Part shown: positions 22,194 through 33,900 of the stretch, piece after piece
How positions within the stretch are numbered: position 1 is the stretch's first letter
How the letters are laid out: each line of letters begins with the position of its first letter
NCBI GenBank assembly: GCA_036897485.1
Contig: JAYMTF010000352.1
Coordinates: forward strand, 1 to 38,858
Origin: Pelargonium nanum
Taxonomy: Eukaryota > Streptophyta > Magnoliopsida > Geraniales > Geraniaceae
Direction of reading: 5' to 3'
DNA: 38,858 nt
Notes under the pieces: generated by a model
What the model saw: the letters and a program-made list of their open reading frames with translations, nothing else
What the model was told of the DNA's origin: nothing
The model's database searches: none
Made by a program: the position numbers and the translations under genes

Positions 22194-24318
22194 CTATTCT
22201 ACTTCAAAACTTATCCTAGAAGGTAGTTTTGCTCCCAACTCCAGTGCTCGTTCCCTAGCTAATTGATACTTTTCGGTTTCCTTCAACTTGGATCCCCAAT
22301 TTCTGTATTCCCTTGGATCTCCTAGAGAATGTGGAGTAGTAGGATCTACAGTCATCTTCTCGAGGAAGACAGCATTTTGAACCAAGTATAAAGCCATCTC
22401 AAAATCATCAGCACAACCATCAAATCCCTCCAACCTCACCACCTTGAGACATTGAAATGGCCGTTTCTCTGCAACATGCTGTACTTCTCTTGATCTTGAT
22501 TGTGACTCTGGTAGTCTACAAAACACCTGTTACATGGGCAACAACATCACTCAGTGTGTAGAGGTAAAAGCTAGTCTGAGCACAAGCAATTTGTGTAATT
22601 GAATAAATAATAGATGTAAAAATGGTAAGGTTGCGTTTGGAAACATGAGTTTGATTTGAAATTCATCATTTGAAATGTTAGATTTGAAATACAAATGAAA
22701 TATTGGTTCCCAAACACATCATAAGTGTATTTAAAATGTTCAATGTTATTGACTTGCCTATCTTATTACATCACTCATGACTCGTGTACTAACAATCTGC
22801 ATTTTAGTTTACCATTAGGTTGTGTTTGAAGATTTAGATTTTTATTTGAAATACAAGACTTGACATTTGGGATTTGAAATAGTGTACTTCAAATACAAAT
22901 ACAATGGTTGAGAAACCGAAGAATTATAAATGACAAGTTAAGAGTATTTATTTGAAATACCAATCTTGTAGGTATGTTTTGAATCATAATGGATTGTATT
23001 CAAGTAGAAGCAGACTTTATATGATGAGGACATAAAAGTAAAGAGGAAATTACTAACTAGTGTTCAAGAATACAGTCTAGTTAAGGTATACTTATTTTCA
23101 TGTCAGAAAATTAACTATTTTCACTATGCAGAGAACATAGTCCAATAAGTTGTTAGTTTTAGTCTTACATTTCCAAGTATTGATTGCTTTGATGATAGGA
23201 ACAATATGCATAAGATATGAATTAATTATAAGCATTTACTTACCTTGAGGGTAAATCCAAGCAAAAGAGGAGCTGCTCTCAAAAAAGAGGCTGCCGGAAG
23301 GTAGGAACGAGCACCCATCATCCTCAACTCCAAATGCTTCAGATTACTCAATTGTGGAACTACAAGAGGTAGCCGCTGAACACACAAACATACATGATAG
23401 TGTTAAACAATACTATTATGTATAATTTAATTGCAAAGAATATCAAACCAATAGATCAAAACGGGTTATGACTTTACCCAAGTCATACTGAAATCCAGTA
23501 GGAGAGTATGCAATCGGGAGAGATAGCTGGAAAGCATAACAATGCCCATAGAAAGATTCTTGCAAAAATATCCACCCATCGATAAGTGGACAAGATTCGG
23601 GAGATTCTTCAGCTTCAACCCTCCTCTTTCCCATATCTCCTCGCACACAATTCCCGAGTACACCAATGAGACTAGATTCAACATATCATGAATTACAAGC
23701 TGTTTCAGATTATTGCACCGTCCGATCTCCAAGTGATCCAGCTTCAGATTGGAATCGCAAAGCCTCAAATCAACTAGGGCTTTCGAATTCCATACACTTA
23801 ATTTCCGGAGACAGGGGAAGTAAGTGTACAATATGTTGTGAATATCCTCTGCGGTCACCTGAACGAAGCCGAGTCGGAGAACGGACAAGTAATTGGATCG
23901 GAGATTTGTCGGGAAATTGTAGGGTTTGGCTGTGATGACGTTGATGTTGCTCGGATCCAGCACCAGTGTCCGAAGCTGCTTCTCTGCGATTGCGAAGGTA
24001 ATCCAGAGATCCAGATCGGAATCGGAGCCGACGTCGAAGCATATTCGCAATTCGGGAATGGAGGGATTGCGGATTGAATAGAGAACGCGATTGACCCAAT
24101 TGAGGAACCAGATCCGTTCTAGAGCCAAAAAGGAACTGTACGTTTGCGATTTGCTTGGGACGATTCGGTAGGAGGCGTCGAAGTCGAGAGAGCCAGTGAA
24201 ATAGGTCCAGAGGGAGCTCCATTTTCGGTTTCATGCTCAACCGACATATTATGTTGATCAATAGGTCGTCCGGTAATCGGTCTATTCCCGCGTTTTTCGA
24301 ATCAACCGATTCCTCCAT
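22194..24318 (-). pseudogene. F-box/LRR protein gene, frameshifted in the F-box
   Basis: Minus-strand exons are 23478-24318, 23244-23375 and 22194-22526, with clean GT-AG joins. The first ATG at 24318 opens an F-box (RLPDDLLINIICRLSMK). After ATG AAA the frame fails: one extra C is followed by CGA AAA TGG in the +2 frame, which restores the family sequence RKWSSLWTYF and then an LRR region (HLEIGRCNNLKQLVIHD and others). A normal F-box has about nine residues between K and RKW, so about 26 bases are missing. Exon lengths sum to 1306, not divisible by three, as expected. The remaining LRR and C-terminal parts are open to the stop at 22194-22196. Intact members recruit substrates to SCF ubiquitin ligases; this allele should make only a short aberrant protein. 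An assembly error cannot be excluded. Confidence 0.8.
22629..22720. repeat. MITE-like inverted repeat in F-box intron 2
   Basis: GGTTGCGTTTGGAAAC at the left and GTTCCCAAACACATC at the right are imperfect reverse complements around an AT-rich centre of repeated TTTGAAAT words. A second, diverged block of the same words starts near 22816 (GGTTGTGTTTGAAG). This resembles a short non-autonomous DNA transposon. No clear target duplication was found. Confidence 0.4.
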
Positions 24319-25674
24319 TCAGAACCTAATTGCTGTCTGCGTCGCATTGGCACATATACAATTATATATACACAATCAAAATATAAGGTTGAGTTGGAAC
24401 TCAAGTTAGATTCTCGTTCCATTCTAGGTTTCCGAAACCTATAGGGCTGCAAAAGCCTCTATTTAGAGGTGGCAAAAGTTCAAATCGGGTCGAATACCTC
24501 GGCAAATCAGATTAATTTTGTCAGCTCTGCCTGCAGTATCCATTAGACATAATTATATTTTTGAGTAAATATAGGTCACACAAAATGTGAGAGAATAAAA
24601 TAATGATGTATAGAGAAATAGGTCGGCTGTGAGTGCTTATGATGGGGTGAATGGATGAAATAATGGGGTTTAGAGAGAGAGAAATAGAGGTTGAGTGTAG
24701 ATGATAATAGTCTTATGGTAGAGTCGAAGTAACCTCGACCAAAATGTTGGTCTTAGCGATTCAAATTAGGTGCAGTACTGTAACTGGATGACGTGACTGC
24801 CAACCATTTGACGAGGGCTGGTGAAGCGCAAAATGTCAAGTGAACTGGGTGCCCTTTGTGTGCATGGTCTACATACGCGCGTGTGGCATACTTTTTTTTA
24901 CTACTTCATCAATCTCAAAATGAGAGCTGTTTCACTTGAACTTTTGTCTCAAAATCAATGTTCTTTTTCCTTTTTAGAAAGTTAGTTATGCATGAATTGT
25001 CAATAAAATCCTAATAATAAATTAGTTGATATTATTTAACACATTATTACAAGGATACAAGAGTAAATATATCACATTAACTTAACTTGTTTTTGTTTTT
25101 CTCTAGATATGAATAAAGACACTCATCTTAAGACTAAGAGAATATATATATAGTTATCTTTAAAGCTTTTGGATTCATTTGGAGTATGATTCGATTCTCG
25201 TTTAGATTATTGTTCTTCTTGAATTATCATCTCGATGTGGCGAGTGTATCAAACTCTTTTGGTGATATTTTGGTGGACTCGTCCACAATCAAAACTTGCT
25301 CTGACTGACTAAGGTCTCGACCCATAGTGATAAATTAGGACATTTTAAAGCCGCTTTTCATACATATGTTGACTTCACATGCACAATAAATGAATAAATA
25401 TATATATATGTATTTATAAATACGTAGAATAATGAATGTAAACTAAATATTTTTTTATACTTGTTATATTGTATCATTTCTATAAATTTATATGGGCCAG
25501 TAGTCCTAAATCAACTAATATTACGAGACCATAGAAGAAAATAAAATAAAAATAGACCTTCGATTTATATCACATCCCAGTAAAAAAAAAAAAAAAAAAA
25601 AACCGCTTTATAGTTATTGTTGGGGTTGCTTCAGGCAGCATTTACATCTCCTTTCTCTCCAATTAGGGTTTGAA
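24319..25674. other. Divergent spacer between the F-box pseudogene and the CCCH gene
   Basis: About 1.35 kb separates two divergently oriented start codons. It is AT-rich, with a run of 21 A at 25582-25602. A telo-box in reverse orientation (TTAGGGTTT, 25663-25671) lies just before the CCCH start. No coding frame was seen. It should contain the promoters of both genes. Confidence 0.5.
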
Positions 25675-25701
25675 ATGTGTAGGAAGTATGGAATCATCTG
25701 A
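25675..25701 (+). promoter_or_regulatory. uORF overlapping the CCCH start codon
   Basis: ATG at 25675 opens an eight-codon frame that ends in TGA at 25699-25701 and overlaps the main ATG (25688) in another frame. The context of the first ATG (GAAATGT) is weaker than that of the main one (AGTATGG). Leaky scanning would therefore be needed for the main protein. This is seen directly; an effect on translation is inferred. Confidence 0.6.
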
Positions 25702-28700
25702 ACCTATTCCCGTCTCTGAATCTGATTCAACCCCCGAATTAGGGTTTCATTCATCTGCCTCCATCGATCGTGATCGCGACCCTCCACCGCCACTACCGTC
25801 CGATCACGATTCACCAACAGTCGACCCCATTCTCGAGCATCGTCTTCACAACCTAGATTTGAAGGATAGTAATGACCCGCTTATTCCGGTTTCAAAGGAT
25901 AACCGCCATGATTCCCAAAATCTGGACTTGAAGGAGAACGATGATGCCCAAAACCTGCATTTGGATGAGGCTCAAAATCAGAGCTTTGATGTGAAGGAGA
26001 TAACTCATGAAGCTCCAATCCTTGATGCGGAAGTGACCGCCCATGATGGTACCATCGATAAGACTGAGAGCGTGGATTTGAAGGAGACCCATCACGAGGA
26101 ACCTGAGACCATAGAGACCCAGGGGGATGGGCAGGATTCAGATGAAGAAGAGAATGGAGAGAAACTTGAAGAGAACAAGAATGAAAATGCTAGTGGGAGT
26201 GAGGATGATAAGGTAGGTGGCGATGTAGATGATGAGGTGTTGAAGAATGAGGAGGGTGAGAGAAGTTACAAAGGGCATCCTTATCCATTGAGGCCGGACG
26301 CCGAGGATTGCGCTTATTACATGAAGACTGGGACCTGCAAGTTTGGATCAAATTGCAAGTTCAATCATCCTCTCAGACGAAAAGGCAGCCAGGTACATTC
26401 ATCAATATATTACCATTTCTGATGAGTATTGATGTGCAGATATGGGTATGTGAGTGTTTGTATTTGGATATTAGTTTATTGGTTAATGATGTTGCTATCA
26501 TCATGATGTTTTTATTAGATGAAATGGTAATAATGAGAAAATAATTAAATGGTTTTAATTAAAAGGTGAAACTTTGATGGTGGCTGGAAATAGTATTAAT
26601 GATAGAGAGTGTTTTGGTTTTTTCTCATGTGGGTTGAGTTGGGTTTAGGAGGAAACATATATCTACACAGCTGGAATTTGTTTCATATATTAGAAAAAAG
26701 TTACCTAATAAATATATCTTAATGGAAATTGCAATCTATCACTTAACCTTTCAACATGATACTTTCAAAACTGTGCTGGAAGAGTAAAAGACATGCTAAC
26801 TTTGCGTCCTGTTCTGAATTTTGTTCATTTATAGGGTCCTAAAGAGAAGGTGACGGAAAGGGGGGAAGAATTGGTAGAGAGGCCAGGCCAGACAGAATGC
26901 AAGGTTATTATTATCATTATTATGACTTTCCTTTTTATTCTTTTTTCTATTCCATGTATTCCAGGTCTCAGGTCTACAGTTATGATCTTATTTGCATTTT
27001 GCTGATATCTGCTATTTTTACCCCTTGGCTTTCATTATATTACATAATATTTATATCTGGCGCTGAAGTTGGTTCAGCATGTTCAGTACATGCCATCTGA
27101 TGAAAATTTATCCATCTTGGATCCTTAACAAGGCAGACCGAATTTCTTAATGCTTACCAATGGGTTAATTGTTTTATTTTCTCTGTAAGGTACATTCATC
27201 TCACTCTGTTATCTCAAATTCTCAACTATAGTGTTGAGACTGTTTGCCAAACTTATCTTGTATCTTTGCATGCATCAACTCCTATTCAAAACAATTTTTT
27301 TTTAAACTTCTCCACCTAAGAAGTCAATCCCCTGTTTCTTGTCTTCATATTTAAGGGGTCTCCATTTCTTTAGCTACTTTATCATTTGCCATTCCATATC
27401 AAACTTTAGTGAAACTCCTACTTTGCTTCAGCTGCCAGTGTTTCTGATGCTTTATAATGTCATGAGCGATATTGCATTCCTTTTCAACCACTTTTATTTG
27501 CAATCTCTGGTGCATCTTAACCCAAGTTCTTTCTTCATCTTTCCATGAGCTACATTGCATTCCCTTTCAGCCTTTCGTATATGCAATCTCTGGTTGAAGT
27601 ACTTCTGAATTTCAAGTAAGGATTTTTGTTTTCTCTCCCGTTTTCTTATTTTTGCTTTCTAGCTCAACCTTAGTTATTTTTAGCCATTGCAATTTATTTA
27701 AGATGCCATTCAACTAATCTGTAATTTCTAAATTTATCATCTCCTGCAAGTGTGTTTCTTATCCTTGGACAAGCATATCCTGTTGCCCCATTATTGGAAC
27801 AAACAATCTTAGTTGCACTTACGAAGCTTCTACTTATGTGATGCCAGTTTCAATGATTCCTCATGCTCATGCCATAGGGTGCTAAAGTGTTTATGACTTG
27901 CTAATGATTCAGTTATTTTATACGATGTTCAGATTCTCTCTTGGAGTCGAAAGTGTAAGAAAGTGAACTGTGTTTCATATTAGTTTGTATTAGTTTTAAT
28001 GATGTCAGTCTTTGCAACTCCTAGCAGGTTTAATGATATTGATCATGCTGATAAAATAATGATATGCATCAAGATCATGGATACAACTCTCAAACTCTAG
28101 TTATGGCCACATGCCCCGTAGCTTGTGGCCTAATAGAGCATTCATATTTTGTTCATTTAGTATGGAGGATGGTTTCAGAGTTCTGGTTATTCCTAAGGAG
28201 TACTTCACATTCTACTAATATATATATTGTTTTTGTGAAGACTACTTTGTTTTTCAAGTATGACATATTTGTGCGCACTTTATGGTCACTATAATATGCT
28301 CAATATCTGTCTGAATGCAATATACTAGGGGTTTGAATATCAATTTTTGTGGTGGTATAATTATTCTCTCAAGTGTTCTGCAGTATTACCTGAGGACAGG
28401 AGGGTGTAAGTTTGGTAAAGCTTGTAGGTACCACCACCCAAGAAGCAAAATTTCGTCAGCTCCAGTTCTAGAGCTTAACTTTCTGGGACTTCCAATACGG
28501 ATGGTATATCTTCTTTATATACCATTTGATATAACTGATCAATCTTTGTCAACTTGCACTTTATGGGATTTAGTCAAAATTTCATCAATCATGATTATTC
28601 AGTATTTTCATTTGATGATGTTCACTCATTCTTCAGCTTTTAACATCTAGTATTTAATTCATCTCAGGGAGAGAAAGAGTGTCCTTATTATATGCGTACT

Positions 28701-29790
28701 GGATCATGCAAGTATGGAGCAAACTGCAGATTTAATCATCCCGACCCCACAAGTGCTGGAGGGAGTGACCTTTCTGGATTTGGCAATGGCGGATCTCTTT
28801 CTTTGAAGATTGCACCTCCATCTACAATGACATCATGGACTTCACCCAAGAAAATGAATGAAACTCCTCCATTTGTGCCAATGATGTTTCAACCAGCCCA
28901 AGGGGTTGTTCCTTCCCAAACCGCAGAGTGGAATGGGTATCAGGTATCTTTATCAATTTAGCAAGCCTGTAAGCTTCATCTTATGTGCATGCATATCTTT
29001 CAATTGTCATGAAAATATGCCATTTTTGTTCTATCTTTATCTTTGTGTGCTGATTGAGAAATAGTTTTACTTGGTAATTTGTCCTAAAAGTTCAACTCCT
29101 GCAAAGGTTTCCACATGAATAATACTTGTGCCCTAGGTTTCTAGTTAACGTGTTTGTACAATTGTACTACTATCATCTTCCAAAATTAAATTGTGTTGTA
29201 GGAGATACATTTATAGTGCAGTTCTCATTAATATCACCTTCTTGTGGTTTGTGAAGGCTCCTGTATATCCTTTACCTGAAAGGAGTATGCATCCACATCC
29301 AGCTTATGTCATGAGTCCAGCAACTGAAACCAGCGCCTATACACTTCATCATCAGCAGCAGATGCTTCTAGACGAGTATCCAGAACGACCTGGCCAGCCT
29401 GAATGTAGTTACTACTTGAAAACCGGGGACTGTAAGTTCAAATCTAATTGCAAATATCACCATCCAAAGACCCAGACCCCTAGGTCGCCTCCATGTCCTC
29501 TCAGTGACAAGGGCCTTCCATTGAGACCCGTAAGTTCAGCATTCATCTGGATCTTTTCTTGCACGACATCTCATTAAAGATAGATGTAAACTTCATAAAT
29601 ACTTGCTGCACACATTACAGCCGTTGCTAAATTTTGTTATTGTTTGGAATTTCAGGATCAGAACATCTGCACACATTACAGCCGCTATGGCATTTGCAAG
29701 TTTGGACCCGCATGTAAATTTGACCATCCGGTGCATCATGCTTCAACTATGGGTGGGTTTGGTCATCCCCTTCCTATGGGAACCCCGTAG
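25688..29790 (+). CDS. CCCH zinc-finger protein with five fingers (AtC3H43/C3H67 type)
   Basis: Six exons, 25688-26392, 26835-26903, 28384-28503, 28668-28943, 29257-29529 and 29656-29790, each a multiple of three, give 525 aa. The first 200 residues are acidic and low-complexity, with repeated DLKE-like units. Five C-x8-C-x5-C-x3-H fingers follow: C208/C217/C223/H227, C257/C266/C272/H276, C303/C312/C318/H322, C440/C449/C455/H459 and C486/C495/C501/H505. The 3+2 arrangement and the LNFLGLPIR linker mark the plant ZFN-like subfamily, whose members bind RNA or DNA and are usually nuclear. I use the ATG at 25688; a TTG at 25670 in the same frame is not a likely start. The C-terminus after finger 5 is short (20 residues). 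The Arabidopsis relatives are, from memory, about 435-450 aa, so the acidic N-terminus is longer here. Confidence 0.9.
26904..28383 (+). other. Long intron 2 of the CCCH gene
   Basis: This 1480-base intron splits zinc finger 2 directly after its first cysteine and lysine. It begins GTTATT, a weaker donor than its neighbours, and ends TTCTGCAG. It contains AT-rich sequence and chance ORFs only. No transposon ends were recognised. Confidence 0.75.
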
Positions 29791-30289
29791 GGGATATTAA
29801 TGGGTGGGACCGTAAGTGAGGCTGAGGCCGCAATTCAGCGGCATGTGTAAAATTTTGTGCACCACCCTCGTAGCCTTTTTAGAATTTATATTAAAACATA
29901 ACTTAAGATTTCTATTTAAACATGAACAAATGTTCTGCAATAAGTTTTTTTAGTTCTTCTGCCACAAGCTTTTTAGAGGATGGCATTGGCAATATGTTTC
30001 TCTTGTTTGTGTTAACTGTTATGTTAGGTCACTACAAGGTAATGGATCTGTAAATTATCCACTTCTATTCATCCCCTTCTCGCAGGCTTAGCTCAGAGAT
30101 AATTCCAGAAGAGAAATGAAATTGTATTTTTAAATTAATTTCTATCAGTTAAGAAGATATTAATAGTCAGTTTGTTTTTATTATTATTATTGGTGTTCAT
30201 AGTTTGTGCACTTAAGCCGATTGGATTTGTTTGAACTCAAACTGAAATGACATTCCACACTTCAACACCAAAAATCAAGAAGTTTTAAT
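29791..30289. other. 3' flank of the CCCH gene
   Basis: This should hold the CCCH 3'UTR. No coding frame and no clear single poly(A) signal were seen. Confidence 0.45.
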
Positions 30290-30575
30290 AGACCCAATTT
30301 GGTACTTTAATATTGTCATTGAACTTTTTTCATACATAAAATAGTCATTGAACTTTATCCAATTAAGTTCTGAAATTTTTTTCTGACTCAAAAAGGTTCC
30401 TAAACTTTTGGTCCTGAGCTTTCAAATATTGTCTCAAAATTGTCATTACCCTTCGAGCTTATATCAAAAGTTCAGGGACCAAATCGGGTCAATATCTGAA
30501 AGTTCAGATCTATTTTGAGTTAAAAGAAGTTCAGGGACCTAGTTAGATGTAAAAGTTCGAGACCAAATATAAACC
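30290..30575. repeat. Inverted-repeat-rich MITE-like element between convergent genes
   Basis: The block contains related words in both orientations: TTTTGGTCCTGAGCTTTC near 30407, and AAAGTTCAGGGACCAAAT and AAGTTCAGGGACC near 30467 and 30528. The outer edges, CCAATTTGGTACTTTA and AGTTCGAGACCAAAT, are loosely complementary. It resembles a decayed foldback or MITE element. Its limits are approximate. Confidence 0.4.
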
Positions 30576-30944
30576 TTTTTATTATTGAAGGCAAATAATC
30601 AAGAAATGATGAATCCGAATAAAACAAGTGCTGAGAAGAACCAAACCATGAAATTGAAGTTTAACAATTGTTGCTTTCAGTTGGTAGTCAGATTTGGGAT
30701 TCACACATGTTCCTTCTGGGCGGTCCACCGAAAATCTACATACATTCTTGATTGACATCAAGTAGACAGAAACAGGTTTATACAACAAAACAGTTCTCCT
30801 TCAACCTCCAAGGAAATGGGAAACTAGTCATAATTACTCTGAAAACAAATGAAAACTATACAGCAATTCTAGGAACCAAAAATAGAATGCAAACATAATA
30901 CACTGATCTCATATATACCATCTACATGTGAAGGCATGGGAAAA

Positions 30945-33900
30945 TCAGGTCTCCGTATTCGCTTTGTTTCCTGCAAGGATAAGGGATATCTCCAGCCCTC
31001 GGCTAAATGCTTGGTTAAAGAGAAGACGAGACTGAAAAGTGGAAATGAATGGAAACCATGATAACACGGCTATAGGAGCAAATATAAGCATGCCCATCCC
31101 TGCGTCATACATTCTTGCAAACTCACGAACAGAGTCCCACATACCTACACTCCTCACCACCTTTCTCCATGTGATGGCAATCTGTTTCAACGCAATCAGA
31201 ACATTTAGCCACAATAATATATGATAAAGACAGGCCAACAATCAATCAGAACATTTCAATGTTTCATTTTTACTTGTTTTGCAGAATCTGTACTTTGAAA
31301 TGGCACCGTTAAAACATCTCAAAAGCCTTAATATTCTATGAACTTACACATAGGATGGCCCATCCAGTAGGAAGAAATCCAAGGATGCTTGCAAAAAGAT
31401 CGGTGATTGACAGTTTGGTAAAAGCAACAACAAGAGCTATTGCTGCAACTAGACCTAATGATACAACTCCCTGCACAAATCGCATTAATAGCTGGAAGCT
31501 TGTAGATCTTTTAGGGTTATAGGTAAAGATCTGCAATGCAATAGAAACACATGAGTTCCAGACCAAGTGTCAAGCTGAACTGAAAGGAGCAGAGAATCTA
31601 AAAGAAGAAACGACACAAACCTGGAACAACATGACAAATCCAACCAATACAATCCATGAGAAGCCATAAAGCTATGAAACAAAAATGACAGTCAGAATCA
31701 AGAACCATCATTCGGATAATCTAAATTGTTCATTTTTTGTCATGACGCTAATTAAAGATGCAGTATTCCTAATGAAAACAACCAAATGAATTATCTAAAT
31801 CTAAATTTACTTTAAAGCCATGAAAAACTACTTGATCAAAGCTCAAGTGGTGACTGAAGTCCCACATTGGAAAAGTATAAAATGAATCTGTTGTATATAA
31901 TGGTGGAAGTGAAACTCTACTAATAAAGTTGACCTTTTAGTAGTGCACGAATGTGCTACATAATGGTCCCGATTGTGTACGTGTCGAGAAAAAATGTGAG
32001 GCTCGCACGTGAGAGAGGGTGTTGAAGTGGTGACTAAAGTCCCACATAGCAAAAAGTACAAAATTGCTACATATAATGGTGGAAGTGAAACCCTACAAAT
32101 AAGGTACCTTTCTTATAGTAGTGGAAGCCCAAGCCATTATTTGTAGCCCGATATTGAAAATTAACAAAGCGGAAACCATAAAGAGAGCACAAATATGTTA
32201 TATTGTGGTCTAGGTATACTATCCTTACAGTTGACAGGCCTAAAGCTTAGTGATATGACAGGCATGCCTAGCTGTTGACAGATAACTGGTCAAGTTAATC
32301 CTGACAGAATACTTACAGGGAGTTACATGTGTTTCTAACATAATATTTATGATAAGTTACCTGTGTTTATGGTGTTACAGAGGAATCTTAACAAAATGAT
32401 GAAGAACAAATACATTATAAATGACGAAGGATTTGTTTTCTAGCCAAGATATACTAAATATAACTGACAAGATACCTTATGTAGTGTATAATTTGATATT
32501 TCAACAAATATTGTGCCCACATATAACAAAACATTCTGGTAATTGGTAAAAGTAGGGGTCATTCAATTAATATTTTCCTAACATAATATACTATTATGCA
32601 ACAGAAAAAAAAAACACGTTTTATGATGCCTACTACGCAATTTTAACGATAATTGCGTTACTATATACCATAACATTGTGGTAAAAAAGCAGAGGTAATT
32701 AAACAAACAAATACTTACTATATAATGCCATATCAAACCTAGCAGGTGCCTATTAATCTCCGACTATCTTAACAAAAAAACTCAGCAGTTCAAAGGGCAC
32801 ATTAATATGATAGTGAAGGGCTGGAATACAAGAAAAATCATATATGCTATAATGAGCCACCAAGGAGAAGAAGCATACCGCAAGTGATGTATCATTTCCA
32901 GTGAGATTGAGTTTGTATACGACACCATATTGAAACATGAAGAACCTCAAGCTTAAAATGGTTTCCAATATACGGCCTCTCAATGTTTGGATATGCGACT
33001 GAAAAAGCAGAATGTAACAGGTAATAAGACATAACTTCCAATCAGCGAGATAAAATATTTTAGACCATTGCACACTTAATAATTTTTAATTATCTTCATA
33101 GAAAGAAAATTTGCAAGAATAACATCTCTCATCATTCCAAGCTTTAGATGAACCTTCTCACAACTAAACAAGGAAGCTTTCAGGCATAGGTTAAGTCTCA
33201 TAGCAACAACTTAATTTGTGGTAAAAAGAATGAAGTACTGTAAATTGGTCTAGCTCTATGAAACCCCTTTACCCAATTCTATATACAAACCTTAGAGTAG
33301 CAACAAAGGACAAATGCAAGGTTAATGCAAGGTTGCTAAATGAGCTTCTGTAAGATGAACTAACGTATAAAGAATAAATAAGCATATTCATATAAAAGGA
33401 TAAAGATTTTTATAAGTTCTTGCTGCAATAATTAGAAATCCAGAATGTCATAACTACCTGTTCTTCCTCCCACCAAGATTCCCAGCTATAGTCTCCCTTC
33501 ACCCCTACTCCACCTTTATACAGAAGCCAACTAGTCCAGTCATCAAAATCCTCCACAGTCCTGGTTATGAAGTTAAGATTACAAAATCGACAAGACAGAA
33601 AGGAATTTAAGAATGCAGGAAACTGAAAGGTGCGAGGAAGTATACTTGAATACCATGAGACTTACTTTTGCCACTCAAAACCTGAGGGATTAAAGATATA
33701 AGGAGCAAAGAGCCATGAAAGGACGAGGAACCAACTGCTTAGAGTTAGCAAAATGAATGTCACAGCACCATTCGGTGAATACCCATACGCCATGTACACT
33801 ATAAGAAGCAGTGCCACTTCAAGCCTGCAAGAAATCAAATAAAAGATTTAAAACTATAGGATATTAAATTAAAATTTTCGGCCAGAATAATAAAATATTC

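Noticed and set aside
24190-24240. An intron explaining the F-box frame break
   Set aside because: There is only one extra base at the junction and no GT-AG pair that removes sequence while restoring the missing F-box residues.
25582-25602. Run of 21 A as the tail of a retroposon
   Set aside because: Only a 7-base match (CCGCTTT) links the sequence after the run with a site near 25352, too short for a target duplication, and no element body is evident.
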